Both the position numbers and the translations under genes were made by a program. Positions 34,571-42,714 of a stretch of 42,834 nt of DNA are shown one piece after another. The notes below the pieces were generated by a model that saw only the letters and a program-made list of their open reading frames with translations, was not told the origin of the DNA and searched no databases. Numbering within the stretch: position 1 is the stretch's first letter; every line of letters begins with the position of its first letter. Source of the DNA: an uncultured Eubacteriales bacterium (GTDB lineage Bacteria > Bacillota > Clostridia > Christensenellales > CAG-138); the NCBI GenBank assembly GCA_900544555.1, contig UQWD01000019.1, positions 1-42,834 on the forward strand, read 5' to 3'.

Positions 34571-35410
34571 ATGAATAATGCGTATAAACAGATTCTTAGT
34601 TTTTTGAAGGAAAAGCCGGAGCTGTACCAGAGAAGCACCGCGCCTCTTTGGGACGACGCGCATATTTCCGGCGAAATGCTCAAGGCGCATTTGGCTTTTG
34701 ACGTTGACGCCGCTTCGCGCAAACTCTCATTCATTGTAAGTTCCGTAAATTGGATTGCGCGCAATTATTTAAAGGAGGGCGAATCAAAGCTCCTTGATTT
34801 GGGTTGCGGCCCCGGCCTTTACGACGAGCTGTTTCATATGGCGGGGTTCTCGGTTACGGGAATTGATTTGTCAAAGCGCTCCATCGAATACGCTAAAAAG
34901 AGCGCGAAAGCTAAAAACCTTCGCATTGAGTATCATTATCAAAACTATCTTGAAATCAACTATGAAAACATCTTTGACGTTGCCGTACTGATATACTGCG
35001 ATTTTGGGGTCCTTACGCCTGTTGATAGAAAAAACCTGCTTTTAAAGGTCAAAAAGGCGCTCAGGCCGGCCGGGAAGCTGATATTGGACGGCTTTACAAA
35101 AAACGAATTAAAAAGCTTTGTTCCGGGCCGTACCATTGAATACTGCGAGGGGGGCTTTTGGTCGATATCCCCTTATGCTTGTATTCAAAGCAATTATCTC
35201 TACCCGGAAACGGAAAACTATGTAGAACAATACCTTGTGATAACCGAGGACGGCTGCCAATGCTATAACAACTGGAACCAGGTTTACAGCGCCGCCTCAC
35301 TTGGGAAAGAGCTGGCGAACGCCGGGTTTGAGCGAATTGAGTTGTACGGCGACGCGGCGGGCAAGCCCTTGTCCGAAGAAAGCCGCACAATCTGCGCGGT
35401 CGCTTGGTAA
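34571..35410 (+). CDS. Class I SAM-dependent methyltransferase, 279 aa
   Basis: Rossmann-type methyltransferase: motif I LLDLGCGPGLYDE (about residues 79-91), the acidic strand-2 end GIDLSKRSIEYAKKSA, and VAVLIYCDFGVLTPVDR as the motif after strand 4. The substrate is unknown; the general layout resembles small-molecule (UbiE/Methyltransf_25-like) enzymes. The start could be TTG at 34562 or ATG at 34571; no strong ribosome site is present for either, and I took the ATG. It has no clear operon partner. Confidence 0.82.
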   Translation: MNNAYKQILSFLKEKPELYQRSTAPLWDDAHISGEMLKAHLAFDVDAASRKLSFIVSSVNWIARNYLKEGESKLLDLGCGPGLYDELFHMAGFSVTGIDLSKRSIEYAKKSAKAKNLRIEYHYQNYLEINYENIFDVAVLIYCDFGVLTPVDRKNLLLKVKKALRPAGKLILDGFTKNELKSFVPGRTIEYCEGGFWSISPYACIQSNYLYPETENYVEQYLVITEDGCQCYNNWNQVYSAASLGKELANAGFERIELYGDAAGKPLSEESRTICAVAW

Positions 35411-35561
35411 ACCGTCTATATCTAAATAATACATATAATCAGCATAATAGGCGCGTACATTGCCCTTCATGAATTATATAAATGGGGTTGAGGCGCCGTT
35501 TCACATATCATTTTCACGTTCGCAGCGGTTAGCGGCCCCGCTTTAAATGCTGCTCCCCGGT

Positions 35562-35939
35562 TTATTGCATACTCAACGCCGTAACCCAAAAGCAGATTGC
35601 CGCGGCAAGTGATATAGGCGTCATCACGTACCTTTCCTTCGCGCTCGAGGATATTGCGTTTAGAACCGTATTGAGGGACAGGTAGACGGCAAAGACGATA
35701 CAAATCACCTTAGTAGCGCCTAAAGAAAACCACATACGCATATAGCCCCCCGCCTGCAAAATGACGACAATGGCAAAAAGCTGTATAAGCAGCGATATCG
35801 CCGCCATAAACCTGAACCGCATAGGCAAAACCCTATGCCGTCCTCCCATGGTAAACTCGCCTACAGGCAGCCCGCACACCGCCAGAACGCTCATAATCGC
35901 GATTATAGAAAACAAACCCGCGCCTATGACGGAAAACAT
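35562..35939 (-). CDS. Small four-helix membrane protein of unknown function, 125 aa
   Basis: Not recognised. The protein has four hydrophobic segments (about residues 4-26, 45-66, 72-94, 103-122) with short loops, of which GEFTMGGRHRVLP is the longest and most basic. GGAGG stands 6 bases before the ATG, which strongly supports a real gene. It is transcribed toward the methyltransferase gene, convergently. Codon and base composition look like its neighbours, so there is no sign of transfer. Confidence 0.75.
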   Translation of the reverse strand: MFSVIGAGLFSIIAIMSVLAVCGLPVGEFTMGGRHRVLPMRFRFMAAISLLIQLFAIVVILQAGGYMRMWFSLGATKVICIVFAVYLSLNTVLNAISSSAKERYVMTPISLAAAICFWVTALSMQ

Positions 35940-36375
35940 AAATTACCTCCGTATATAACATCATTGTTATTTTTTCTTTTATTTTAGCATAATCCTATCT
36001 AAGCGAACAAGAGTTCTCAGTGAAATCCCAGTGTACAATGGAGAATATGCTAAATACCGTTATCAAGCGCCTCAAGCAAACCATACTTGTTAACGAATTT
36101 CATCATTTTGCACGTCCGGTACTTGATTTGAACTAATTAATCGCTAGATTCAGGCCGCTCGCTTAATCAATTTTAGCGCGTTATATGGAATTAAATATTC
36201 TTCACCTTAATTATGATACTCTGTTCAGCTTATAGCGCCATCAGGGCAAAGCGAATTTGAACGAACGCGCGTTTTTGGTAATAGAGCGGTGTTCAAATCT
36301 GATATTGTAAAACCGCATACGAAGCTTAGGACATTAACACAGCAAAATTTTCTATTGCCTGCTGACACGGGGAAT

Positions 36376-36426
36376 CGGTTCAGGTACAATATGAGAGAAC
36401 CGCCTGTTAAGCGATGGGGTTTTTAG
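36376..36426 (+). promoter_or_regulatory. Possible alternative-hairpin leader upstream of the aminopeptidase P gene
   Basis: CGGTTC (36376-36381) pairs with GAACCG (36397-36402). The AACC of the second arm could instead pair with GGTT of GGGGTTTTTAG just downstream (about 36416-36426), giving a terminator-like end. The two pairings exclude each other, as in attenuators. The alternative stem is short, so this is tentative. Confidence 0.3.
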
Positions 36427-36447
36427 AGCGGACTGTAATAACGTGCT

Positions 36448-36469
36448 CTTCCCGGGTTCCCGGGGGAAG
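36448..36469 (+). promoter_or_regulatory. Hairpin next to the ribosome site of the aminopeptidase P gene
   Basis: CTTCC (36448-36452) pairs with GGAAG (36465-36469), extended by CGGG/CCCG across a tight loop. The GGAAG arm abuts and partly shares the GGAAGGAGG ribosome site (start ATG at 36478), so folding could limit translation. Confidence 0.35.
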
Positions 36470-36477
36470 GAGGATCT

Positions 36478-38274
36478 ATGTATAACAAAACCATTCAAGA
36501 ACGCCTTGGCCGTTTACGCGAGCTGATGGCGCGGGAGGGCCTGAGCGCCTATATCATACCCACAACCGACTTTCACTCCTCCGAATACATCGGAGATTAT
36601 TTTAAAACCCGCCGTTATATGTGCGGTTTTACCGGCTCCGCCGGCACACTCGTCATATTGCCTGATGAAGCGGGCCTGTGGACGGACGGGCGCTATTTTA
36701 TCCAGGCGGCGGTCGAACTTGAAGGGACAGGCGTAACGCTGTACCGATCCGGCGAAGAAGGCGTGCCGGATATGAATACGTTCTTGAGGAGTAAGCTTTC
36801 AAGCGGGGCGGCGCTGGGCTTCGACGGGCGTACCATGAAGTTTGAGCAAGCGCGCGATATGCTCGAAAAGCTTGCGGGCTTAAACCTGACCGTGGTATAC
36901 GATAAGGATCTGGTTGGCGAGATTTGGGAGGGCCGCCCCGCTCTGTCGCGGGAACGGGCGTATTTGCTGGATATGGCGTACGCCGGAGAAAACGCTAGCG
37001 ACAAGCTCGGCCGGGTGCGCGGCGCGATGCGTGAAAAAGGCGCTGACGCGCACATCATCTGCCGGCTCGACGATATCGCTTGGCTTTTTAACATACGCGG
37101 CGCGGATGTGGCCTATAACCCCGTTGCGCTTGCGTACGCGGTTATCGAAACGGATCGCTCGTTACTGTTTACGGATAAATCAAAATTCACCAATGAGATG
37201 ATTAGCGCCCTTGAGCAGGCCGGCGCAACTATCATGCCATATGATGAGATATACCATTATGTTTCGCGATACGGCCCTGAGGATACGGTTCTCATAGAAG
37301 CGCAGGGTATAAATTACGCCTTATATAAATCCTTGCGCGCGGGTAAGGTGATTTTTGGAACGAACCCTTCCACGCTGTTTAAAGCCGTTAAAAACCGTAC
37401 GGAAATTGAGAACCTTCGCCGCTGCCATATCCAAGACGGCCTGGCCGTAACCCGGTTCATGCGCTGGCTGAAAGCCCGCGCCGGCAAAGAAAGCATAACG
37501 GAAAAGAGCGCGGAAAGGAAATTGGATGAATTTCGGCTTCAGGGCGAAGGCTGTGTTGGCCTGAGCTTCAACACGATCTCCGCTTACGGCGCCAACGCTG
37601 CGCAATGCCATTACAGCGCGCCCGATGATGGCGGCTCGGACGTGGAGCCTCGAGGGTTTCTGCTGGTCGATTCCGGCGGTCAGTATCTACTTGGCACAAC
37701 CGACATTACGCGTACCATCGCGGTTGGGCCGCTGACGAGTGAGGAGAAATCGCACTTCACGCTTGTCGCCCGCTGTATGCTCAATTTGATGAACGCCAAG
37801 TTCCTTCACGGCTGCAACGGCTACAATCTGGACGTACTTGCCCGCTTGCCCCTCTGGGAAGCCGGCCTCGATTACAAGCATGGCACAGGGCACGGCGTAG
37901 GATACTTCCTGAACGTACACGAGGGGCCAAACAGCTTTCGGTGGCAGAACGCTCCGGGGACTGAAGGCTGCGCGCTTGAAGAGGGCATGGTCACAACGGA
38001 TGAGCCCGGTATCTATATTGAGGGCAGTCATGGGATCCGTACGGAAAACGAGCTGTTATGCTTAAAGGGCGAAAAAAATGAATATGGGCAGTTTATGTAC
38101 TTTGAGAACCTGACGTTTGCGCCCATCGACCTGGATGCGATAGACGTTAACGCCTTAAGCGGGCAGGATCGCGCTCACCTCAACGATTACCATCGCACAG
38201 TTTATGAAACCCTGTCGCCTTTTATGGAACAGGACGAGCGGGAATGGCTCAGAACTTATACGCGAAGCGTATAA
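36478..38274 (+). CDS. Three-domain aminopeptidase P (Xaa-Pro aminopeptidase), 598 aa
   Basis: M24B metallopeptidase releasing N-terminal residues before proline. Two creatinase-like N-terminal domains (about 1-150 and 155-310) precede the pita-bread catalytic domain (about 320-540), plus a C-terminal extension (about 540-598), the layout of eukaryotic-type APP1. Metal ligands are visible: D398 (LVDSGGQY), D409 (GTTDITRT), H472 (HGTGHGVG), E509 (TTDEPGIY) and E523 (RTENELL). No signal peptide, so it is cytoplasmic. GGAAGGAGG precedes the ATG. A terminator follows 20 bases past the stop. With the M3 peptidase it supports use of peptides as nutrients. Confidence 0.95.
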   Translation: MYNKTIQERLGRLRELMAREGLSAYIIPTTDFHSSEYIGDYFKTRRYMCGFTGSAGTLVILPDEAGLWTDGRYFIQAAVELEGTGVTLYRSGEEGVPDMNTFLRSKLSSGAALGFDGRTMKFEQARDMLEKLAGLNLTVVYDKDLVGEIWEGRPALSRERAYLLDMAYAGENASDKLGRVRGAMREKGADAHIICRLDDIAWLFNIRGADVAYNPVALAYAVIETDRSLLFTDKSKFTNEMISALEQAGATIMPYDEIYHYVSRYGPEDTVLIEAQGINYALYKSLRAGKVIFGTNPSTLFKAVKNRTEIENLRRCHIQDGLAVTRFMRWLKARAGKESITEKSAERKLDEFRLQGEGCVGLSFNTISAYGANAAQCHYSAPDDGGSDVEPRGFLLVDSGGQYLLGTTDITRTIAVGPLTSEEKSHFTLVARCMLNLMNAKFLHGCNGYNLDVLARLPLWEAGLDYKHGTGHGVGYFLNVHEGPNSFRWQNAPGTEGCALEEGMVTTDEPGIYIEGSHGIRTENELLCLKGEKNEYGQFMYFENLTFAPIDLDAIDVNALSGQDRAHLNDYHRTVYETLSPFMEQDEREWLRTYTRSV

Positions 38275-38293
38275 GTTGGAACAGTGCTTACGA

Positions 38294-38310
38294 GGGGCGG
38301 ATTCCGCCCC
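38294..38310 (+). terminator. Terminator of the aminopeptidase P gene
   Basis: GGGGCGG and CCGCCCC with the 3-base loop ATT, followed by TTTTATTT on the plus strand, 20 bases after the stop. A near-copy of the same hairpin lies at 38505-38527. Confidence 0.85.
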
Positions 38311-38341
38311 TTTTATTTGCCAAAAGCCCCCGGGCCTCCGT

Positions 38342-38460
38342 GAGCCGCAGCCCCGCAGGCTTTCAGCCGAATCTGACGACATGTACGATGGATACGGAAT
38401 ATCTTGCGCTAGCAAGGATTACACTTCCCGGAGCGCTGAACGCGCAAAAGGTGCAAGCGC
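38342..38460. repeat. Copy A of a duplicated structured intergenic element, possible small RNA
   Basis: About 119 bases, clearly related to 42715-42830. Written on the plus strand it has four hairpins in a row: (1) GGC 38358-38360 / GCC 38366-38368; (2) CGAATCTGACG 38368-38378 / CGATGGATACG 38386-38396, 9 of 11 pairs including two G-U, loop ACATGTA; (3) CTTGC 38403-38407 / GCAAG 38412-38416; (4) GCGC 38433-38436 / GCGC 38442-38445, loop TGAAC. It sits between two near-identical GC-rich terminator hairpins and overlaps no supported gene. The orientation is unresolved. I do not recognise it as a known riboswitch or ncRNA class. Confidence 0.75.
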
Positions 38461-38504
38461 GTCGTATTAGTTAACTTGGAAACTTGGCGTAGTTAAAATA
38501 CGCT

Positions 38505-38527
38505 AAAGGGGCGGTTTCCGCCCCTTT
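38505..38527. terminator. Bidirectional terminator hairpin right of element A
   Basis: AAAGGGGCGG (38505-38514) and CCGCCCCTTT (38518-38527) form a perfect 10-base stem with loop TTT and T runs on both strands. It can serve the leftward VOC-protein gene (stop at 38689) and any rightward transcript through element A. Confidence 0.75.
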
Positions 38528-38688
38528 CATTGATTCCTGATATCCGTAATCCCTTGCGCGTCGGCTTCATTGCTCAGGCAGCTATTAAATATTGTAACCG
38601 GCCCCAACGTCATTATTTGCATGCCAATCGATCCGCTAAAAGATTCGTGTTTACACGAATATCACTTATCTCTCAACTTCGCGGCTTT

Positions 38689-39114
38689 CTATAACAATGC
38701 AAAATGAGCGCTCTCAAATATAGATTTCATTTGACATAAGCAAAAGGGGTGTCCGGCGGGGTCAATCATAACCCTCCAATCATCTGAAAATTGTTCGTTT
38801 GCGGGTGTCGCCCCGCATTGGACAGCGTATTTAACCGCTTCCTCCAAATTGTTTACGGCGAAGTCCAAATGCGCCATTTGTTGTTGAGCTCCAGGTTTTT
38901 CCGGCCACACGGGCGGTTCATAATCGGGATTGAGCTGAAACGTTATTCCTGGATAAGTCCCCTGAGCCGTTCCAGGGGCGCCAACGCACGCCCAATTCTC
39001 GTTATGAAAAGGTATCTCCCATTTGAGCAATCCCGCATAGAATTTCGCTAATTCATAAGGATCTTTGCAATCTAAAGTAAGCGCGTACATTTTAATTTTA
39101 AATTCACTATCCAT
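38689..39114 (-). CDS. VOC-fold (glyoxalase/bleomycin-resistance-like) protein, 141 aa
   Basis: Two babbb modules typical of the vicinal-oxygen-chelate superfamily: the first starts KMYALTLDCKDPYELAKFYAGLLKWEI, the second MAHLDFAVNNLEEAVKYAVQCGA, ending RVMIDPAGHPFCLCQ, the classic DPxGHPFCL close. Whether it is an enzyme, a drug-binding protein or something else cannot be told; histidines in both modules (H in MAHLDF, H in AGHPF) could bind metal. GGAGG precedes the ATG. It stands alone, ending near the bidirectional terminator at 38505. Confidence 0.88.
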   Translation of the reverse strand: MDSEFKIKMYALTLDCKDPYELAKFYAGLLKWEIPFHNENWACVGAPGTAQGTYPGITFQLNPDYEPPVWPEKPGAQQQMAHLDFAVNNLEEAVKYAVQCGATPANEQFSDDWRVMIDPAGHPFCLCQMKSIFESAHFALL

Positions 39115-39581
39115 CGCTGATACCTCCCAATATTAATAGCCGGGCCATTCTTTCCGCTTGCTACCCATGCATAACAATACGTTAAGCCTATCATATACCG
39201 CTAAAGACTTCAATATTAGCAACCATTCGATAACGGTAATAAAAATATTTGATATAAGATATTGTTACTGTTTACATCGTTATTTTCGCGTGTTTAGTAT
39301 ATACTGTTTTATAAGCTTTACTGTTAGCGATTTTCCATTAAGAATAGGTTCCGGGATGATTCAGTAATCAGCTTAAATGAAGCCGCTTTTTCCTTGCTTG
39401 TTTTTCTAATTTAACCCCACTATCTGAACGACAAGGTGAATGCACACGTAAATTGCCGCTGCGCCGGCTGCTTGGCTAAAAGAAATCTTTTAAAAGCCTA
39501 ATATAAAATTGGTTATAGCGTTTGGTTTTAAACGCTAACCAAGAAAATATAAGTAAGAATTTGAAATCCATAATAAAGCAT
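39115..39581. other. AT-rich divergent intergenic region
   Basis: About 470 bases with no credible gene between the VOC-protein gene (leftward) and the MerR operon (rightward). It must contain the VOC gene promoter, for which I see no clear match. The right end holds the MerR-type promoter. Confidence 0.55.
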
Positions 39582-39612
39582 TTGTATGTGACGCAGCGTC
39601 ACATACTATAAT
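39582..39612 (+). promoter_or_regulatory. MerR-type promoter/operator with 19-base spacer
   Basis: TTGTAT (39582-39587) and a perfect TATAAT (39607-39612) are separated by 19 bases, the over-long spacing of MerR-controlled promoters. The spacer is filled by a 23-base palindrome at 39584-39606: half-site GTATGTGACGC, a central A, then its exact reverse complement. The MerR-type gene starts 20 bases downstream. Known MerR proteins bind such sites and twist the DNA to activate, so this operon is almost surely autoregulated. Confidence 0.85.
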
Positions 39613-39632
39613 AAGCTCAGGAGGGTATTAAG

Positions 39633-40403
39633 ATGGAAACAGAATGGATAACGGTAGGCGAGCTGGCGCGGTTGATGGGGGTTAGCGTGCGTACGCTTCA
39701 GTATTACGATAGAGAAGGGCTGCTAAAGCCATCTTCCATGAGCGAAGGCGGTCGCAGGCTTTACAGCGCGAAAGATATTGTAAAGCTTCATCAAATCCTT
39801 TCGTTTAAATATTTAGGGTTCTCTCTTGAGGAGATTAAAAGCAGGCTGTTTACGCTTGACTCCCCCAAAGACGTGGCGCTTGCGCTTGAGCGCCAGAATA
39901 AGGCTATCGAAGAGCAAATCGAGGAGCTTGAGGAGGTTCGCAAGGCGATTAACTCCCTGCATGCCGAGGTTTTGGCAGTACAAAAGGTTGATTTTACAAA
40001 ATATGCGCAGATTATCGAGCTTCTTAAAAACGGCAACGAGTGTTATTGGGTATGGAAATACTTTGACGATAGTCTGGCTAACCATATTGTCAAGCGCTTC
40101 GGCGATAACGCCCAAGCCGGGCTGAAAATTTATGAAACGTATATGGAATTGCTGGACGAGGCGCTGAATCTCAAACGGCGCGGTGTAGCTCCTGAAAGTA
40201 AAAACGCCCAGCGCATGGCAAGAAAATGGTGGAATATGATCATGGAGTTCACAGGCGGGGATATGAGCCTGATCCCGCAGTTAGTGGCGTTCAACGACAA
40301 TAAATCCTCCTGGAACAATCCGCTTGCTCAAAAGCAGCAGGAGGTAGACGATTATATGGATAAGGCGTTGAGCCATTATATCGCCGGCTCAGAAAAGGAG
40401 TGA
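39633..40403 (+). CDS. MerR-family regulator with TipAS-like C-terminal domain, 256 aa
   Basis: The N-terminal winged helix begins WITVGELARLMGVSVRTLQYYDREGLLKP (about residues 5-33), and a coiled-coil dimerisation helix follows (about 80-115, ERQNKAIEEQIEELEEVRKAI). Residues about 130-250 are helical and resemble the TipAS antibiotic-binding domain (for example KRFGDNAQAGLKIYETYMEL and MARKWWNMIMEFTGGD). TipAL-type regulators bind drugs there and switch on resistance genes. AGGAGG precedes the ATG. It is the first gene of a three-gene operon with an ABC exporter and a matching operator. The ligand is unknown. Confidence 0.9.
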   Translation: METEWITVGELARLMGVSVRTLQYYDREGLLKPSSMSEGGRRLYSAKDIVKLHQILSFKYLGFSLEEIKSRLFTLDSPKDVALALERQNKAIEEQIEELEEVRKAINSLHAEVLAVQKVDFTKYAQIIELLKNGNECYWVWKYFDDSLANHIVKRFGDNAQAGLKIYETYMELLDEALNLKRRGVAPESKNAQRMARKWWNMIMEFTGGDMSLIPQLVAFNDNKSSWNNPLAQKQQEVDDYMDKALSHYIAGSEKE

Positions 40404-40408
40404 AAATT

Positions 40409-41272
40409 ATGTCTTATGCGGTAAAGGTTGAAAACCTGCATAAAAGCTACGGATCGAATGAAATATTGAAGGGCATTTCCTTTTCCGTCTCCCATGGCGA
40501 GATATTCGCGGTTTTGGGCATTAACGGCGCGGGCAAAACCACAACACTTGAGTGTATAGAAGGGCTGAGGAAATTTGAAAGCGGTACTATAAAAGTCAAT
40601 GGAAGCTACGGCGTTCAACTGCAATCATCCTCCATACCCAAGGATATGCAAGCGATTGAAGCGCTAACGCTCTTTGCGAAATGGCGGCGCGCGCCGATTG
40701 ATTCGGAATATGTTTCAAAGCTTGGGGTCGAGCCCTTTTTAAAAAAGAGGTATTCCCATCTTTCAACAGGCCAGAAAAGGCGGCTACATCTGGCATTAGC
40801 CCTAATTGGCGACCCGGATATTATTTTCCTTGACGAGCCCACCGCCGGCCTTGACGTGGAAGGGCGGGTGAGCATACACACTCAGATCATGAACCTTAAA
40901 GCCCGCGGAAAAACCATTTTATTAGCCAGCCACGACATGGCCGAGGTAGAAGAGCTTTGCGATAAAATCATCATTATTAAAAATGGGGAAATCGCATTTT
41001 CAGGCTCCGCGGCTGAGTTGACTGAAACGGCGCAAAGCATCTTTGAGCTTAAAGTCCGGTTCTCGAAAGCCCCGGATTTTAGCGGGGCGCCTTCTTTAAG
41101 TGAGTTCCAGTCCGTTAAGGGGTATTATCAGTTTACAACCGATAGCTTGGAGAGAACGATTTCACAAATCATCGGCTGCTGCAAAGCGCAAAATATTGTA
41201 TTGATCGATATAAAGGTGGAACGCGCCGGCATTGAGCGGCGGTTCCTCGAAATAGCACGGGAGGAAATATAA
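40409..41272 (+). CDS. ABC-2-type exporter ATP-binding protein, 287 aa
   Basis: ATPase of a drug- or peptide-type exporter. Walker A is GINGAGKT (37-44), Walker B DIIFLDEPTAGLD, and the switch His lies in LLASHDMAE. The signature reads LSTGQ where LSGGQ is usual. A C-terminal extension of about 75 residues follows the ATPase core, as in many DrrA/YadG-like proteins. I chose the ATG at 40409, after AAAGGAG at 8 bases; a GTG nine bases earlier would overlap that site. It lies 5 bases after the MerR-type gene and overlaps the permease gene by one base (TAATG), so the three are translated together. Confidence 0.92.
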   Translation: MSYAVKVENLHKSYGSNEILKGISFSVSHGEIFAVLGINGAGKTTTLECIEGLRKFESGTIKVNGSYGVQLQSSSIPKDMQAIEALTLFAKWRRAPIDSEYVSKLGVEPFLKKRYSHLSTGQKRRLHLALALIGDPDIIFLDEPTAGLDVEGRVSIHTQIMNLKARGKTILLASHDMAEVEELCDKIIIIKNGEIAFSGSAAELTETAQSIFELKVRFSKAPDFSGAPSLSEFQSVKGYYQFTTDSLERTISQIIGCCKAQNIVLIDIKVERAGIERRFLEIAREEI

Positions 41273-41988
41273 TGTCGGCATTTATATACGGGGTATTGCT
41301 CCATTTTAAGCTTAACCTGCGAAGCAAGGAAATTCTAGTGCATTACTATATTGTGCCGCTAATCTTTTACGTCTTTATCGGCGGTATTTTTACATCCATC
41401 AATCCCGAATCGTATAAGAACATCATAGCGGTTATGACGGTATTCGGCGTTACCATGGGCGGCATACTTGGCTCCCCCTACCCGCTCGTGGAGTTTTATG
41501 GGAGCGAGAATAGAAAAGCTTATCAGGTTGGGCATATTCCGCTGTGGACGATGGCGGCGGGGAACTTCATCTCCAGCCTGGTTCACCTTTTTATCATGAG
41601 CATGGTGATTTATCTAACCGCGCCCTTCCTTTTTAACGCCGAGTTGCCCGCCAGCCTGCCGGCTTATTTTACTGCGCTGCTTATGCTTATCGTTGCGAGC
41701 CTGAGCGTGGGTATGGTGTTTGGTTTGTTCTTTAGGAGCGCATCCAAAATGGGCATGGCCGGCCAGCTCGTATTCCTTCCGTCAATCATGCTCTCGGGCA
41801 TCATGTTTCCAACGTCGATGCTCCCAAATATACTTGAACAAGCCGGTAAGGCGTTTCCCGCGACGTGGGCTTTTACCGCAATGTGCGAGGCGAGCCTTAA
41901 CGCGGTTTATTTGATTCCGCTTCTTGCCATCACCATAATCGCGTTAGGCGTATCCATCTGTAAGTTGAACAAAATACATGTTGAATAG
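41272..41988 (+). CDS. ABC-2-type exporter permease, 238 aa
   Basis: Membrane half of the MerR-controlled exporter. About six helices (roughly residues 23-40, 48-68, 93-115, 125-150, 160-182, 212-232) and the ABC-2 stretch MFPTSMLPNILEQAGKAFPATWA fit the family. GGGAGG lies 8 bases before the ATG, which overlaps the stop of the ATPase gene by one base. The combination with a TipAS-like regulator suggests efflux of an antimicrobial compound. Substrate unknown. No clear terminator follows. Confidence 0.9.
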   Translation: MSAFIYGVLLHFKLNLRSKEILVHYYIVPLIFYVFIGGIFTSINPESYKNIIAVMTVFGVTMGGILGSPYPLVEFYGSENRKAYQVGHIPLWTMAAGNFISSLVHLFIMSMVIYLTAPFLFNAELPASLPAYFTALLMLIVASLSVGMVFGLFFRSASKMGMAGQLVFLPSIMLSGIMFPTSMLPNILEQAGKAFPATWAFTAMCEASLNAVYLIPLLAITIIALGVSICKLNKIHVE

Positions 41989-42661
41989 ATGAAACGCAAC
42001 TCGCTCCCGGAGAGAAGTCTTAACGCGAAGTCATTAAAGTCGCTTTGTATGAGCATATAAAGCGAAGCACCTCAAAGTAATTGGCTGATATTTGCTCTAT
42101 CTATGCGAATTCTTAATCATGGTCTTCAACACGGTCAACGAAGCTAGTTAGAGCATTTATATACATGAAAAACCAAGCGAGGAAACCGTTGTACTTAAAA
42201 TTGAGCAACTGCGATGAAATTCACGGGGATTTAAACAGTATGTTCAATACGTCCGAGAAACGCTTTCCTGATTCATAGCTGCTTTATTTTGGCGCTTAGG
42301 AGACGACGTTTTAACGCAATTCCACGACATATGCCCGTGATACAGCCGTGGAAAAGTCCGTTCTCAATGCAGGCAATCCGATTCCGGTTATTGAACATGC
42401 GGCATTAAGGAAGGTCAGGGATTACTCAAGGCTGAGCGTATAGGGCTTTTGATACCACATATTTTACTCGCCTTAATGTGAAAAACTTAGATGGCTGCGA
42501 GCGGCAATATTTAAGGTAAACCTCAATCTAGTTAAGCTGCGTTAATATATCTGATTTGACGGTAGGCGGCAGCCTCGCCATTTACGGCCATATTCTAATG
42601 AGAAGCTTTTAATACCCACATTCACTTAAGCTATCTGCCCCATTTCGTTTTTGAATAAAAA
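41989..42661. other. Long non-coding stretch after the exporter operon
   Basis: About 670 bases with no gene I can support. One short frame (42165-42278, 37 codons) has an ATG but no ribosome site and no likeness to known proteins. The composition is mixed and stop-rich in all frames, so decayed coding sequence is possible but cannot be shown. Confidence 0.5.
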
Positions 42662-42680
42662 CCCCCGGCATAGCCGGGGG
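42662..42680 (-). terminator. Leftward terminator beside element B
   Basis: CCCCCGGC (42662-42669) and GCCGGGGG (42673-42680), loop ATA. On the minus strand it runs into TTTTTATTC, while the plus strand has no T run. It therefore ends a leftward transcript arriving from the right, which would include element B in reverse. Confidence 0.8.
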
Positions 42681-42714
42681 ATACAGCCTGTCAAGAAACC
42701 CGGGGGGTTGGTTG

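Larger units (their letters stand above)
35940..36477. other. Intergenic region with a possible pepP leader
   Basis: About 540 bases without a credible gene, between divergent genes. It contains an 8-base inverted repeat ATTTGAAC / GTTCAAAT roughly at 36253-36299, and the two hairpins described separately at 36376-36420 and 36448-36469. GTTCAAATC resembles a tRNA T-loop, but no cloverleaf can be built around it. Confidence 0.5.

Noticed and set aside
36253..36300. tRNA-like T-loop GTTCAAATC near 36290, and a similar string near 5260
   Set aside because: No acceptor, D or anticodon stems can be built around either; at 36253-36299 the string is one arm of a simple inverted repeat.
38342..38460. 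Resemblance of the GCCGAATCTGA stretch to parts of the c-di-AMP (ydaO) riboswitch
   Set aside because: Other hallmark segments of that riboswitch (the CAGCTAAC core and the GGGGTGAATCC segment) are absent and the hairpin order differs. No downstream target gene exists on the plus strand.
42165..42278. 37-codon frame in the right-hand spacer
   Set aside because: No ribosome site, short, no likeness to known proteins; treated as chance.
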